DNA from: Parietichytrium sp. I65-24A
Taxonomy: Eukaryota > Sar > Bigyra > Thraustochytrida > Thraustochytriidae
Assembly (NCBI GenBank): GCA_012862575.1
Contig: BLSF01000065.1
Coordinates: forward strand, 124,001-188,000
DNA length: 64,000 bases
Direction: 5' to 3'
Shown here: in pieces, positions 50,744 to 60,683 of the stretch
Layout of the letters: each line of letters starts with the position of its first letter
How positions within the stretch are numbered: position 1 is the stretch's first letter
Position numbers and translations under genes: made by a program
The notes under the pieces: generated by a model
Told to the model about the DNA's origin: nothing
The model's database searches: none
The model's input: only the letters and a program-made list of their open reading frames with translations

Positions 50744-51556
50744 TCATTTGCTTGCGAGCTCAAAAACGAAGGAAGCCTTACGCTTCTCGAAGAACGCGCC
50801 GATGCCCTCCTTGCACTCGGAAGAGTCTCGCTGCTCGGCAAGCCTGCGAGCAGTTTCGCGCATGAGGCCTTCTTCGACCGGTTTGCCTTCCACGGCGCCA
50901 ATGAGCTCCTTGCTCGCGGCCATTGCCAGTGGCCCATTTCTCGCAAAGTGCTCTTTCATGCGCTGCTCGAACGCGTCCAAGCCTGCCGCGTCCTCAACAA
51001 TCTCGTGCAGAAGTCCAATGCGCCGCGCCTCCTCTGCGTCGAACCTCTCCGCCGTCAAGAAATACCTGCGACTCTGCGCCGCACCAATGCGCCGCACCAC
51101 GTACGGGGAGATGGTGGCTGGGATGAGCCCGAGCTTGACTTCTGACAAGGTGAACTTGGCAGCCTCACGCACTCCAACTGCAATGTCGCATGCGGCGACC
51201 ACGCCAACACCGCCGCCCAGCGCCTGGCCCTGGACGAGCGCCACCGTAGGAGCAGGCAGCTCTGCCAGCTCGTTCAGCATCTTGCTGAGCTCCATGGCAT
51301 CCCGTGCGTTCTCTTCCTTATCGTAGCCCGCAGCGCGCCTCATCCACTCGAGGTCCGCGCCGGCGCAGAATGACTTGCCTTCCGAGCGCACGAACAAGGC
51401 GCGAGGGTTCGCGGCGCGGGCGCTGGAGATCGCCGCGCGAATAGCGGAGATGCTGTGGTCGGAAAGCGCGTTGTGCTTGCTCGCGCGAGTCAGCGTCATC
51501 GTCGCGAAGCCCTGCGCGCAGGTCGCTACTTTCACGGCGGCGTCCACGAAGCTCAT
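50744..51556 (-). CDS. Crotonase, methylglutaconyl-CoA hydratase-like
   Basis: 270 residues from the ATG at 51556. The frame extends upstream through a Thr/Gln-rich translation of tetranucleotide repeats, which I exclude. It is an enoyl-CoA hydratase/isomerase family member. The motif FCAGADLEWMRR followed by ML-x2-L-x3-PAPTVALVQGQALGGGVG, LSEVKLGLIPATISPYVVRRIG and RRYFLTAERFDA is typical of the bacterial LiuC/AtuE-type methylglutaconyl-CoA hydratases, which act in leucine or acyclic-terpene breakdown (3-methylglutaconyl-CoA to HMG-CoA). The second catalytic Glu is in LSEVKLG; the position that holds the first Glu in standard enoyl hydratases is Gly here. No obvious mitochondrial presequence or PTS1 is present. 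The bacterial-type sequence could reflect transfer or mitochondrial ancestry. Confidence 0.88.
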   Translation of the reverse strand: MSFVDAAVKVATCAQGFATMTLTRASKHNALSDHSISAIRAAISSARAANPRALFVRSEGKSFCAGADLEWMRRAAGYDKEENARDAMELSKMLNELAELPAPTVALVQGQALGGGVGVVAACDIAVGVREAAKFTLSEVKLGLIPATISPYVVRRIGAAQSRRYFLTAERFDAEEARRIGLLHEIVEDAAGLDAFEQRMKEHFARNGPLAMAASKELIGAVEGKPVEEGLMRETARRLAEQRDSSECKEGIGAFFEKRKASFVFELASK

Positions 51557-52154
51557 TTTCGCCTGCCTCCTTTGCTCCTTTACTCCTTTACGACTTTGCT
51601 CTTCTCCTTGCGTTTGCCCGGCGCCGTTTTGGCGGAAGACCTTCGTTTGCTTATTTGTTTGTATGTATGTATGTATGTATGTTTGTCTGTCTGTCTGAGA
51701 CGTGTTCGCCTTCTTACGTTCCACTCGCGTCTGCTCGCTTTGCCTCACCTGGCGAGATGCATCGCTATACCTTTACATTACACAAATTGCAAGGTCACAA
51801 ACGAAGTCGTACGATCATGACACCAACAAACCCTACGGACAGAGCTACACGCAATGTGCTCATGCATGAGATATAGTAGCTAGCTAGCTAGTCTATCCAG
51901 CTCTTTAGGAGATTTGCCCAATGACTTTCGATAAATGTCTTAGCTTTCCGCTCGAGCTCGTGGACTCCGTCAGTGCTGTCAGTGCGCCGACTTGCCGCTC
52001 TCTATCTCTACACTAGAGTGCCTAGACTTTGCCACTATGAGTGCAGTGATACTGATGACGTTCATGAGTTCACTGATGAATGGAACCGAGATATTGGAGA
52101 CGATCCAGGGCTTTGCGGGTCCTGAGGCAGCGAACAAGCAGCAGCGTAGCTTTC
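51557..52154. other. Spacer with tetranucleotide repeats
   Basis: 598 bp. (GTAT)n/(GTCT)n at 51656-51697 and (TAGC)4 at 51876-51891. It is the promoter side of the crotonase gene and the 3' side of the ABC1 kinase. No gene is seen. Confidence 0.55.
51656..51697. repeat. (GTAT)n(GTCT)n microsatellite
   Basis: About five GTAT units, one TTGT, then about four GTCT units. Confidence 0.9.
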
Positions 52155-53811
52155 TTACTTTGAAAAATAGTCCATTCTGCGGCTCGGCGGGACCCAGTTG
52201 TTGAGGACCAACGCCTTCTCTGCCATCATTGGGTAGGTCCCACTCAGGGTGCGAAGGTCCAAGAAGGAGGCCAAGTTGCCCAAGTAGTTGGAGACGCGTA
52301 GCATGAAGAGCAGGTCTTTCGTGGCAAAGCCGTGCTTGAAGAGTCTTGTCACGATCACTGTGCGGTCGATTGCGTGCAGGCTCTTTCTGACGGTGTCTCC
52401 AGTTGGCATGAGGAGCCGCGACATGTCCATCATTTGCTCACGTGTGGTCTGATCGCCAAAGTCTTTGTGGGGCTTGAAGCCAAGCTCGTTAAATCCTTGT
52501 TCAAGAAGATCCAAATCCAGCTGCGAGGAGCCGTATACAACCTTGCACCACCCTCGGACAATGTCGGGATTGAGTTCCATGCACAGGCCAAAAGTCTAAA
52601 ATGACAGGAACGTCGGAGTCTGTGTAGAGAAGGTTTGCAGGGTGTGGATCGCCGTGCGCAAACCTGCCAAGAAGGATCATGTGCGCGAACGCTCGCGCAA
52701 TCATCGTGGTCTGATTGACCAGATTCCCTGGAACTTGGCCGCTCTCGAAGCGGGCTCGCTTTGTGACCCGCCCTTGCTCGAAACTCATGACCAGGAGTCG
52801 TTTTGTACAAAGATGCTCCACGGGCCGCGGAACCTTCACGTCGACGTAGAGCTCATCGCCACGCAGATGAATGTCTTCCATCTCGCGAACCATCCCGATC
52901 GTGCTTCCAGTAAGATTCACCTGATACGTGCCCGGTTTAATCACCCTCTGGATCTCTGCGGGAACGTGGCCTGCTCCCGGATTGAGAGGGTCAAATGTAA
53001 TAAACACCTGTACACCTGGCACGAGAAGAGGTAGGTCTTTCTCCTCGACGGGGCGGTTGAACGGCGAGAGAAATCCGGGCCGCAGCGTGTTGAACGCCTG
53101 CAGGCTCTTTTGGATACGCTTCATATTTGACACTTCCTTCTGGAAGTTGAGCTCGTTGCGCGTCAGCGAAAGGTAGAGCGACAGCAGCTGTATCGTGTAC
53201 ACATGCGGGAAGAAGGTGGCCATGAACTTTTGAAGCGCCGATATGACCTGCAAATCTCGCACAATCTCTCCTTCTACACTCCTGTGCTGAACCTTGATTG
53301 CGACGTCGCGCACAGGCCCTTCTTTCAGCTTTCCTCGGTGGACCTGGGCAATCGTGGCGCACGAGACGCACTCCTCATCCACACTCTCGAATACATCGTA
53401 CAAATCGCATCCGAGCTGCTCTTCAATCAATTGCCGCACCTCGCTGAACGGTTTTGGCGGTAGCGAGTCTTGGCATCGGCTTAGTTCGCGCTGATAAGCA
53501 GGCAGAACCAGATCCCCCCTCAGAGCAGTAAATTGCCCGCTCTTGGCCCATATCCCGCCCAATGAGAGCAGAGTATCTGCGAGGATCTTGGCGCATTTGT
53601 CATGCGTCTCATCGCATATGCCCTCTCTGCGATAGGTCCGCCGGATCCTTACGAGCTGGGACACCGCAAAGGCGGCCCTGCGCAGGGACCTAAAGTCCAA
53701 CACCAACAAGTGCACAGAGAGCGCGATGCACGCCGCGAATAACAGGCCCGCCGCGTGCTCGCCCACCCATCCCATCGCTTTCTCCAACGCCTGCACCATG
53801 TCCGATGCCAT
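52155..53811 (-). CDS. ABC1/ADCK (COQ8-like) atypical kinase with frameshift at DFG
   Basis: About 551 residues if read through a one-base frame change. Residues 21-38 are a membrane segment. The KxGQ motif (KSGQ, residues 90-93) and following ALRGDLVLPAYQRELSRCQD are ABC1 family signatures. ATIAQVH corresponds to the Ala-rich nucleotide loop and AIKVQH supplies the lysine (about K173). The catalytic region is HGDPHPANLLY followed by VILDF. At this point the minus strand has TTTT where TTT would give the invariant DFG: with four T the frame runs to a stop at 52501; in the other frame it continues as GLCMELNPDIVRGW and so on to a stop at 52155, with good family-like sequence. The cause is a sequencing slip, a polymorphic null allele or recent decay. 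An insertion of about 60 residues precedes RLLVMSFEQG. ABC1 proteins support coenzyme Q synthesis or lipid handling in mitochondria and plastids. Confidence 0.82.
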
Positions 53812-53888
53812 TGTACGCCAGCAGCTCCTAGATCTCTCGCAGTGAAGAGAACTCTGAGCTTTTTATCAGCTCGCAATTCACAGCTCAC

Positions 53889-53930
53889 AGCTCTTTGGTC
53901 AAAGCTCTTTGGTCAAAGCTCTTTGGTCAA
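53889..53930. repeat. 14-bp tandem repeat, three perfect units
   Basis: AGCTCTTTGGTCAA repeated three times without change, about 75 bp upstream of the ABC1 kinase start. It is in a position to act as a promoter or leader element. Confidence 0.9.
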
Positions 53931-54371
53931 CGCCCTCACCCGCAACCTACTTCTTATTCGCGCACTCACTGTCAACTCCAACAGCTCGCCACTTGCTTGA
54001 CCCTCCAAGCTGGGTCACTCACTTTCGATCCTCTACACTCTAGCGTAGAGACTGCTCTAGCCTAGATTCCAGAGCTATAAGCTAGAGGGGCGCGAGGACT
54101 CTCCCTTTTCGTACACAGGACTGATGACGGTTACTGCCGTGCTAGAATTCTACCTAGTGCACGCGGCTAGTGTGCACTCGAACCAACTGTACATGTAAAC
54201 TATGTAAACACTGTAAATCACTGTAATCAACAATGTAAACGAAGATCATCACAGGAGAGGGAAATGAGCGCGAAGAGGGAACTGCGGAATGGAAGAATGA
54301 ATGAGCTATTAAGAATCCAGAATCTCAGAGCAGACAGACAGACAGACTTTGGAAGGTGGTATGAAGCATCC

Positions 54372-54931
54372 ATGTCAAACAATGTCAAACAATGTCAAAC
54401 AATGTCAAACAATGTCAAACAATGTCAAACAATGTCAAACAATGTCAAACAATGTCAAACAATGTCAAACAATGTCAAACAATGTCAAACAATGTCAAAC
54501 AATGTCAAACAATGTCAAACAATGTCAAACAATGTCAAACAATGTCAAACAATGTCAAACAATGTCAAACAATGTCAAACAATGTCAAACAATGTCAAAC
54601 AATGTCAAACAATGTCAAACAATGTCAAACAATGTCAAACAATGTCAAACAATGTCAAACAATGTCAAACAATGTCAAACAATGTCAAACAATGTCAAAC
54701 AATGTCAAACAATGTCAAACAATGTCAAACAATGTCAAACAATGTCAAACAATGTCAAACAATGTCAAACAATGTCAAACAATGTCAAACAATGTCAAAC
54801 AATGTCAAACAATGTCAAACAATGTCAAACAATGTCAAACAATGTCAAACAATGTCAAACAATGTCAAACAATGTCAAACAATGTCAAACAATGTCAAAC
54901 AATGTCAAACAATGTCAAACAATGTCAAACA
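54372..54931. repeat. Perfect 10-bp tandem array, about 56 units
   Basis: The unit is TGTCAAACAA. From 54381 to 54930 there are 55 identical copies of the 10-mer with no substitution, plus a nearly complete unit at the left end. The array ends where CAATGTC becomes CAGTGCC. Because 10 is not a multiple of 3 and the plus-strand unit has no stop in any frame, all three plus frames stay open through the array, each coding for the decapeptide MSNNVKQCQT in a different phase. The minus strand has TGA in each frame. The homogeneity indicates recent expansion or homogenisation. I do not treat the frames as genes. Confidence 0.97.
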
Positions 54932-56486
54932 GTGCCAAGGCCGGGAATGCAGACCACGTACCACGTTCGAGAGGCTACGGTCGGGGATTGGAAGCGAGTG
55001 AACGAATGGGTTATTTTGATTCGAGGACAAGAAAGGAAGGCCCTGCCCTGCCCTGCCATGCTTGCCATGCTTGCCATTCTTGCCGTGCTTGTCATATGGC
55101 TTTGGCTTTGGCTCTTCCCAACGCATCGATCGGTTCCAAAGGTTGGATGCCAACCTGGCTGATGTGCTTCTGAATTGATTGTTTCATTTCTTCCCTCAAA
55201 AGTCATTCGATGTCGGAGTTTTCCCAGTTATTGTGATTGCAATTGTACTTGCACGGAGGAAACGGAAACAGGCCTCGCCGAAAAGAGTGCCAAGTGACTA
55301 GAGTGTAAACTCATTCATGCCCCCAAAAAATGTAGGAAAATGTTGTGAAAAAGGTGGAAAAAATGGCAACGAAAGTCGTACGACTCATGGTGTGCTTTCC
55401 GAGCTCTTGAAGCCAGCACTATCTATTAGCTACACTGCGCTAACGTTCTGGCAACCCATCAAAGGTGGGTAATAGTCGCACAGCAGGTCTGACGCTCTTT
55501 ATTTAACACCGGAATACGTGCCTGGTAAACCTTGATAGGTGGGCGCAGCACAGAGTCTGGTGATGTTTGTGTCAAGGAAAAAGAAAGTAAAAGTCTTGAA
55601 AGAGAACGCTGCAATCGATACTAATTTCACATCATCCTTGGTACATCAAAACTTAGTCTTGCAGAAGGACATTCACGACTCTAACCGTAGCTATACCTAT
55701 ACTAGTCAACAAAGGTGAGTTACGCGATACGAGACCCGGCAGCGTTACGCGATTCGCTCTCCTATCATATTACATAATTACTCTTACTCACTTTGCACGT
55801 GTTGGAAGACTTCGCAATCGCCTAGGGTGTGCCCTTACTCTATTCCCTACTCCCCTCGTTATCCACCCTCTACACACATCCCTAGCAGTCTTCAGAGAAC
55901 AAAATCATTTCGAAAAGGGAACCCCTAACCTCACCCACCCAAAACCATAGCCAATAACCCCTCATACCATCGCATGTAACCGCACATTAACGTCACAGAT
56001 AAACAAAACACTAACTCACAGGGCTAGTGGAAACGCACAAGGAGTGTGTACACAGAGGAGAGACCCGGCTTACGCGGCGGCTACTCTTTATCGCTAGGAC
56101 AGGCGGGAGAAGGAAGAAAGAAAGAAAGTAAGGAGGTAAGGAGGAAGAGGGAGGGAAAAGAGCAGCAGCACAGCGCCTGAGAGGGGGGGAGAAGGAAGGA
56201 GAAAGTGTCCTCGAGGACCATAGTTCGGCGTCCCCGGCGGGTGCAGCGCGGTTCTGTTTTCTCTTTTTCTGTTCCTTTTTGTTTCTTGTTTTGTTTTGTT
56301 TTCTTTCCATCCGTCCAACCATCCATCAACCATTTTCTCACATTGGGTTGAATATATATTATATAGAGCAAGGAGCGCCAGCGGGTGGGCAGAAAGCAAC
56401 GACTTTGATTGATAACTTTCAATTGATAACGATAACAACAACAACAACAACACGTTGCAAGAGCCAAAAGCAGACAAAGGAGAGAA

Positions 56487-56712
56487 GCAGAATTCAGACA
56501 AGGTGATAACAACAACACGTTGTAAGAGAGACAAGCTCAAGTTCAACGACGCAACAGTGCCATCATCGCAGCCAGAGCCAAAAGCAGATAAGCAGACAAG
56601 GAGATAAGCAGAATCCAGAATTCAGACAAGGTGATAAGGAGAATTCTCCTGAATTCAGAGTTCAGAATCCAGAATCCAGATAAGGAGAATTCAGATTAGG
56701 AGATCAGCAGTG
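56487..56712. repeat. Imperfect CAGAATTCAGACAAGG-type repeats in USP leader
   Basis: Multiple variants of GAATTCAGA, GAATCCAGA and AAGGTGATAA occur over 225 bp just before the ATG at 56733. They are AGAA-rich and likely transcribed as the 5' UTR. Confidence 0.65.
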
Positions 56713-56732
56713 TCGACGTTTGATCGGCGGCG

Positions 56733-59700
56733 ATGGAGGCAGGTAAGCGCAGGTCCGTGATGAGCAGCAGGAGCATGAGCATGAGCAGCAGCGGCGGCGG
56801 CACAGCTCGGTTTTATGGGTCACGGCTGAGCAGCAGCAGCCGCTACTCGGAGTCGCCATCATCGTCCAATGACAACGAGCTGCGCGAGGTGGACGAGTCC
56901 GTTTCAGAGAGCCAATTGCTCGCTGCTGGGCGGAAAGCTCCGATGGGCGTGGCGGAATGGCGCGACGCGTGCTCGGATGCCATCCGAGCGTACAACGAAG
57001 CGTTCTGCAAGGCGTGCAGCCTAGAAGAGGGCAAGGAGTTCTTCGCGGTGTCGGCTGCGTGGGTGAATGATCTGAGCGTGCTGCTGGACGATTTCCAGGA
57101 AGAGTTGAAAGCCGCCAAGGAGCTCAAGGGCGAGGCGGCCAAGCTGTGGGCCCCGAAGAACAACTTCCTGCAGCCGCTAGACAACAGCATGCTGGTACAG
57201 CAGTACATGACGTGGGGCGTGCTACTGAAGCGCGGTTTGCGCGAGGATTTGCATTACTACGTAATTTCCGCGGAACTTTGGCGCACCTTGATGGAGATTT
57301 TTGGCGGAGGCCCGGAAATTGCACGCAAGGCGTACATGGATCGCAGACGCCTGGAGTTGGACGTGGCGGGAACCACGCTGTTCTTCGTGTGTACCAATGA
57401 CAAGTCGCAGTTCCGCCGCGCGAACTTTAGCGCCGACACGTTGGTGCGGGACATCAAGGCCGAGATGTGCCAACGCTTTAGGGTAACCGAACCCGAGGTG
57501 ACCGAACCAGAGACGCGACTGTGGGAGATGTACAACTCTAGGCCCAGCTATTTGTTAAAGGACAGCGACAGGATCGCAGACACGGGCCTGCTTTCCGAGC
57601 AATTTGTACTGCTCGAGGTCAAGCAACCGGACGGGACCTGGCTCGTTTCGGACGATGAGACCGGCTTACACCGCGACTCTCGCGCGCGCTCAGTGGACGA
57701 CCTCTCTTCTATTATTAGCCTATCTGACGGGCTCGTTGAGCCTGGCCTTCTGGGCCTCTACAATCTTCGTAACACATGCTACATGAACAGCACCGTGCAG
57801 TGCCTGAGCAATATCCCTCAATTACGCCGCTTCTTCGTCAGTGGCGACTACAACACAGACATTAACGAGAAAAACCCCTTGGGAACGGGAGGAAAACTTG
57901 CGCGCGCCTTTGGTGACCTCATGACCCAGGTCTGGACGCCTAGCGCGAATCGGGCCATGTTCCCGCAGCACTTGAAGGCTGCTATCGATGACTTCAAGCC
58001 AGACTTTTCGGGATATATGCAGCACGACGCCCAGGAGCTGCTTGCCTGCTTGCTGGACGGCCTCCATGAGGATCTCAATCGCGTCAAGAATAAGCCTATG
58101 ACTTCGCCTGTGGAGGCCAAGGGGCGCCCCGACGCTGTTGTTGCAAAAGAGGCAATGGAAGTTTTTCAGATGCGCAATGACTCGCTCGTTGGTGAGCTGT
58201 TCACTGGAATGCTGATATCTCGTGTGGTATGCCCCACTTGTGACAACACCTCGGTCACATTTGACCCATATATGGTTCTCCCACTTCCCGTGGAGAACGG
58301 GCCGGGAAGACTTCAGGATGTAGACGTTATTGTGATACCGGAGAAGAGTCCCCTTTGCCGCAAGGTCATCACTGTCTCCGTTCCTGCCTCAAAGCCAGTC
58401 TTAAACATCCGAGATCTCGTCGCCGAAGCGACGGGATTTGAGCACCAGGGATTTCTGCTTGCTGAAGTTAGCCAGGGGAAAATTATTCGCTTAGTGCAAG
58501 ACTCACACATCGTCAGCGCTCTAAATAACGAGACCCGAATCTACGCACTGGAGAACAGTCGCGCAGAGGAGCACCTCGAACTCTTTCACGGTGAGTTCAT
58601 TCGCTGGGATCGCCCCCTGCTGGAGCATTCGGACGGTAAGCTTTTTGCCACCGACAACTTTTTATCCCCGAAGATCAAGCTTGCTGACTCTGACGCCAAC
58701 AGAGCCGTCCGAATAGAAGAGGATAGCAGTGGGTTTACCGAAATTTCGTTTCTGCCCCGCACAGAGTCTCTCTCCGTGGCGCCACCGGATCTACTCGACA
58801 GGTGTCCATTCCATCCCGGGCAGGTGTGGCTCGGCAGTCTTGAGCAGCGACAATACCCTTACGCTCGTCACACTGCGCGGTTTGAGGTTGCCCACGTCGT
58901 GCCTTCCGGGGACCTCTTTACGTTGATTTTCATCCTAGATGTGCATCGTCCTCAACCGATATACCGGGCAGGGAATCCTGTTTCCGTGGACCAGGAATCG
59001 CGCGTCTTGGTGGGACACTACGTCCCAGCCGAGTTCGGGCAGAGCTCGCCTCGGGGTAGTAGCGAAAAGATGGCCTTCAAGAGCGCCTCGGGCTCCTCGC
59101 TCTCATCTTCGGGTTCCGGACGCAATTCGAGCCAATCCTCTCGCCGATCGGCAGGTACTAAGCGGGCCTCGTTCTCCAAATTGAGCCCTCGCAATATAAC
59201 AAAGACTCTCTTCAATAAAATTGGGAGAAAAGGCTCTGAACCTGGTGTGTCGCCTACTTCGGCGAGCTCCGATCCTGGCCCAGCGAACGGCAGGCAAGAT
59301 TCTGTCGTCGAGCAAGTTTCCGAAGTCGAGTCTCTTACTACCCACAGCAGCAACAGCAGCGGCAGAAATAGCGACGCGCAACCGAGTTCCCCACAAGGAG
59401 CTGTCAGGTCTGGCTCCGACCGCTTTGACATTGGCCGCGTGAGCCTCGAATCCTGCGACTGGAAAATCGTTCAGTCCACCGACTCTTATGTTAAGATGGC
59501 GCCCAGCATTCGATGCGCTGGATCCGTTGGCGGTCAAGGCAAGGTCTTTTCTGGTAAGGTTATGTTTGGAAATGGTGGGTACAGCTCGGGCCACTTGGAC
59601 TTCTATTTGCGTCTCGCGCCTGCAACACAAATTGAGCAGGCGAATGACCCGGACTTGATCACTGCGGTCGATCGCAAGCTTGCACTGCATCCAGTGCGTG

Positions 59701-60683
59701 CGATTCGATTCGTCAACAAATTGGGACACTCAGGCGCGCGCTCCCGCTCAAAATCCACCTACGGCATCGGAGAGGAGTTTTCTCTAGACCCGAATTTCAT
59801 AATGGCAGGCGATGGAGTTACTTGCGGAGAACTTCACAAGAAAGTAGTCGATTACTTCACCGGTTCGTATAACGACGCCATCTCGTCGGTACCGGCCGAC
59901 AGGGTAAAGGAGTTTGATCTGCCTGATCACGTTGAAGCTTCGGAAGTTGCAGACTTTTTCCAAATTCAGCGCGCAGGCAAAAATTACACTTTGGAGCCTC
60001 GCCGCGGTGATGAGTTGGCTGGCTCAGATGTGGAGATGGACAGTAAGCAGCCCTTTATCGCGCGGTCGCAGAGCAAGCAGTCCTTTTTCAGAGTTGTAAT
60101 TACTTGGGATCCAGACTGCCCAATCGTACGCATATTCGCTGCGCTAAAGCTCCCAGACTACAAGTTCCGGTCCGGTCCGGGGCTTGGCGTGTACGACTGC
60201 CTCGATATGTTTTGCAAGGAAGAAGTACTATCCGAGATGGACAGTTGGTACTGCAACAAATGCAAGGAGCACCGCGAGGCAGTCAAAACGCTCCAAGTGT
60301 GGAGTTTCCCTGCGGTGCTCATTCTGCACCTGAAACGCTTCAGCCAGGAGGCTGGCCAGTTTACGAATAAAGTCGACCACCTCGTGGAGTTTCCCTTGGA
60401 GGGACTGGACCTCCGCAAGTACTCGCTGGACCCAGAGTCCAAGGAGGCTTCCATGTATGATTTGTGCGCGGTTTCGAACCATTACGGTGGGCTGGGGTCG
60501 GGCCATTACACTGCCTACGCTCGCAATGAAAAGGACGGCAGATGGTACGAATTCGATGACGAGACTGTGATCATCGTCCAAAATCTGGCTCAAATTTGCA
60601 GCCAGACGGCGTACGTCCTTTTCTACCTACGCCGCGACTTGCGGCCATCTTCCTGGCCGCTGGACGCACCCGCTTCCTCTTAA
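56733..60683 (+). CDS. Ubiquitin-specific protease (USP4/15-like) with DUSP- and UBL-like N-terminus
   Basis: 1,316 residues. The N-terminus has a Ser-rich start, a DUSP-like region (about 70-190, ending HYYVISAELWRTLMEIFGGG) and a UBL-like region (about 200-300). The peptidase core begins with GLYNLRNTCYMNS. The catalytic Cys is C349 and MQHDAQELL follows. The His box is GSGHYTAY with H1258, and WYEFDDE supplies D1275, so the triad is complete. Two CxxC pairs (VCPTC at about 500 and YCNKC at about 1172) form the zinc ribbon. The two halves of the core are separated by about 600 residues that include another UBL-like segment and a Ser-rich basic stretch (about 780-890), as in USP4/11/15. The usual Gly in 'NLGNTC' is Arg here. 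It should remove ubiquitin in the cytosol or nucleus. Confidence 0.92.
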   Translation: MEAGKRRSVMSSRSMSMSSSGGGTARFYGSRLSSSSRYSESPSSSNDNELREVDESVSESQLLAAGRKAPMGVAEWRDACSDAIRAYNEAFCKACSLEEGKEFFAVSAAWVNDLSVLLDDFQEELKAAKELKGEAAKLWAPKNNFLQPLDNSMLVQQYMTWGVLLKRGLREDLHYYVISAELWRTLMEIFGGGPEIARKAYMDRRRLELDVAGTTLFFVCTNDKSQFRRANFSADTLVRDIKAEMCQRFRVTEPEVTEPETRLWEMYNSRPSYLLKDSDRIADTGLLSEQFVLLEVKQPDGTWLVSDDETGLHRDSRARSVDDLSSIISLSDGLVEPGLLGLYNLRNTCYMNSTVQCLSNIPQLRRFFVSGDYNTDINEKNPLGTGGKLARAFGDLMTQVWTPSANRAMFPQHLKAAIDDFKPDFSGYMQHDAQELLACLLDGLHEDLNRVKNKPMTSPVEAKGRPDAVVAKEAMEVFQMRNDSLVGELFTGMLISRVVCPTCDNTSVTFDPYMVLPLPVENGPGRLQDVDVIVIPEKSPLCRKVITVSVPASKPVLNIRDLVAEATGFEHQGFLLAEVSQGKIIRLVQDSHIVSALNNETRIYALENSRAEEHLELFHGEFIRWDRPLLEHSDGKLFATDNFLSPKIKLADSDANRAVRIEEDSSGFTEISFLPRTESLSVAPPDLLDRCPFHPGQVWLGSLEQRQYPYARHTARFEVAHVVPSGDLFTLIFILDVHRPQPIYRAGNPVSVDQESRVLVGHYVPAEFGQSSPRGSSEKMAFKSASGSSLSSSGSGRNSSQSSRRSAGTKRASFSKLSPRNITKTLFNKIGRKGSEPGVSPTSASSDPGPANGRQDSVVEQVSEVESLTTHSSNSSGRNSDAQPSSPQGAVRSGSDRFDIGRVSLESCDWKIVQSTDSYVKMAPSIRCAGSVGGQGKVFSGKVMFGNGGYSSGHLDFYLRLAPATQIEQANDPDLITAVDRKLALHPVRAIRFVNKLGHSGARSRSKSTYGIGEEFSLDPNFIMAGDGVTCGELHKKVVDYFTGSYNDAISSVPADRVKEFDLPDHVEASEVADFFQIQRAGKNYTLEPRRGDELAGSDVEMDSKQPFIARSQSKQSFFRVVITWDPDCPIVRIFAALKLPDYKFRSGPGLGVYDCLDMFCKEEVLSEMDSWYCNKCKEHREAVKTLQVWSFPAVLILHLKRFSQEAGQFTNKVDHLVEFPLEGLDLRKYSLDPESKEASMYDLCAVSNHYGGLGSGHYTAYARNEKDGRWYEFDDETVIIVQNLAQICSQTAYVLFYLRRDLRPSSWPLDAPASS

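Larger units (their letters stand above)
53812..56732. other. Spacer holding the 10-bp array and the leader of the USP gene
   Basis: Besides the arrays at 53889-53930 and 54372-54931, it contains an AAAG|GTGAGT donor-like site at 55714 (+), a TATATATTATATAG stretch at 56350-56364, and (TTCAGA/CAGAATCC) imperfect repeats at 56487-56712 in the probable leader of the USP gene. Other open frames look like repeat translations. Confidence 0.5.

Noticed and set aside
51557-51748. N-terminal extension of the crotonase frame
   Set aside because: The extra 64 residues translate tetranucleotide repeats into Thr/Gln/Ile runs and do not look like a targeting peptide.
54372-54931. CRISPR-like array
   Set aside because: Units follow one another without spacers, and the setting is eukaryotic.
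54264-55173. Three overlapping plus-strand open frames of 245-275 codons
   Set aside because: They are translations of the 10-bp array in its three phases plus short flanks. No codon bias, domain or supporting start context; treated as a repeat.
55714-55730. Plus-strand donor AAAG|GTGAGT upstream of the USP gene
   Set aside because: A leader intron to the USP gene is possible, but no specific acceptor stands out over the 1 kb to the ATG, so it is not annotated as an intron.
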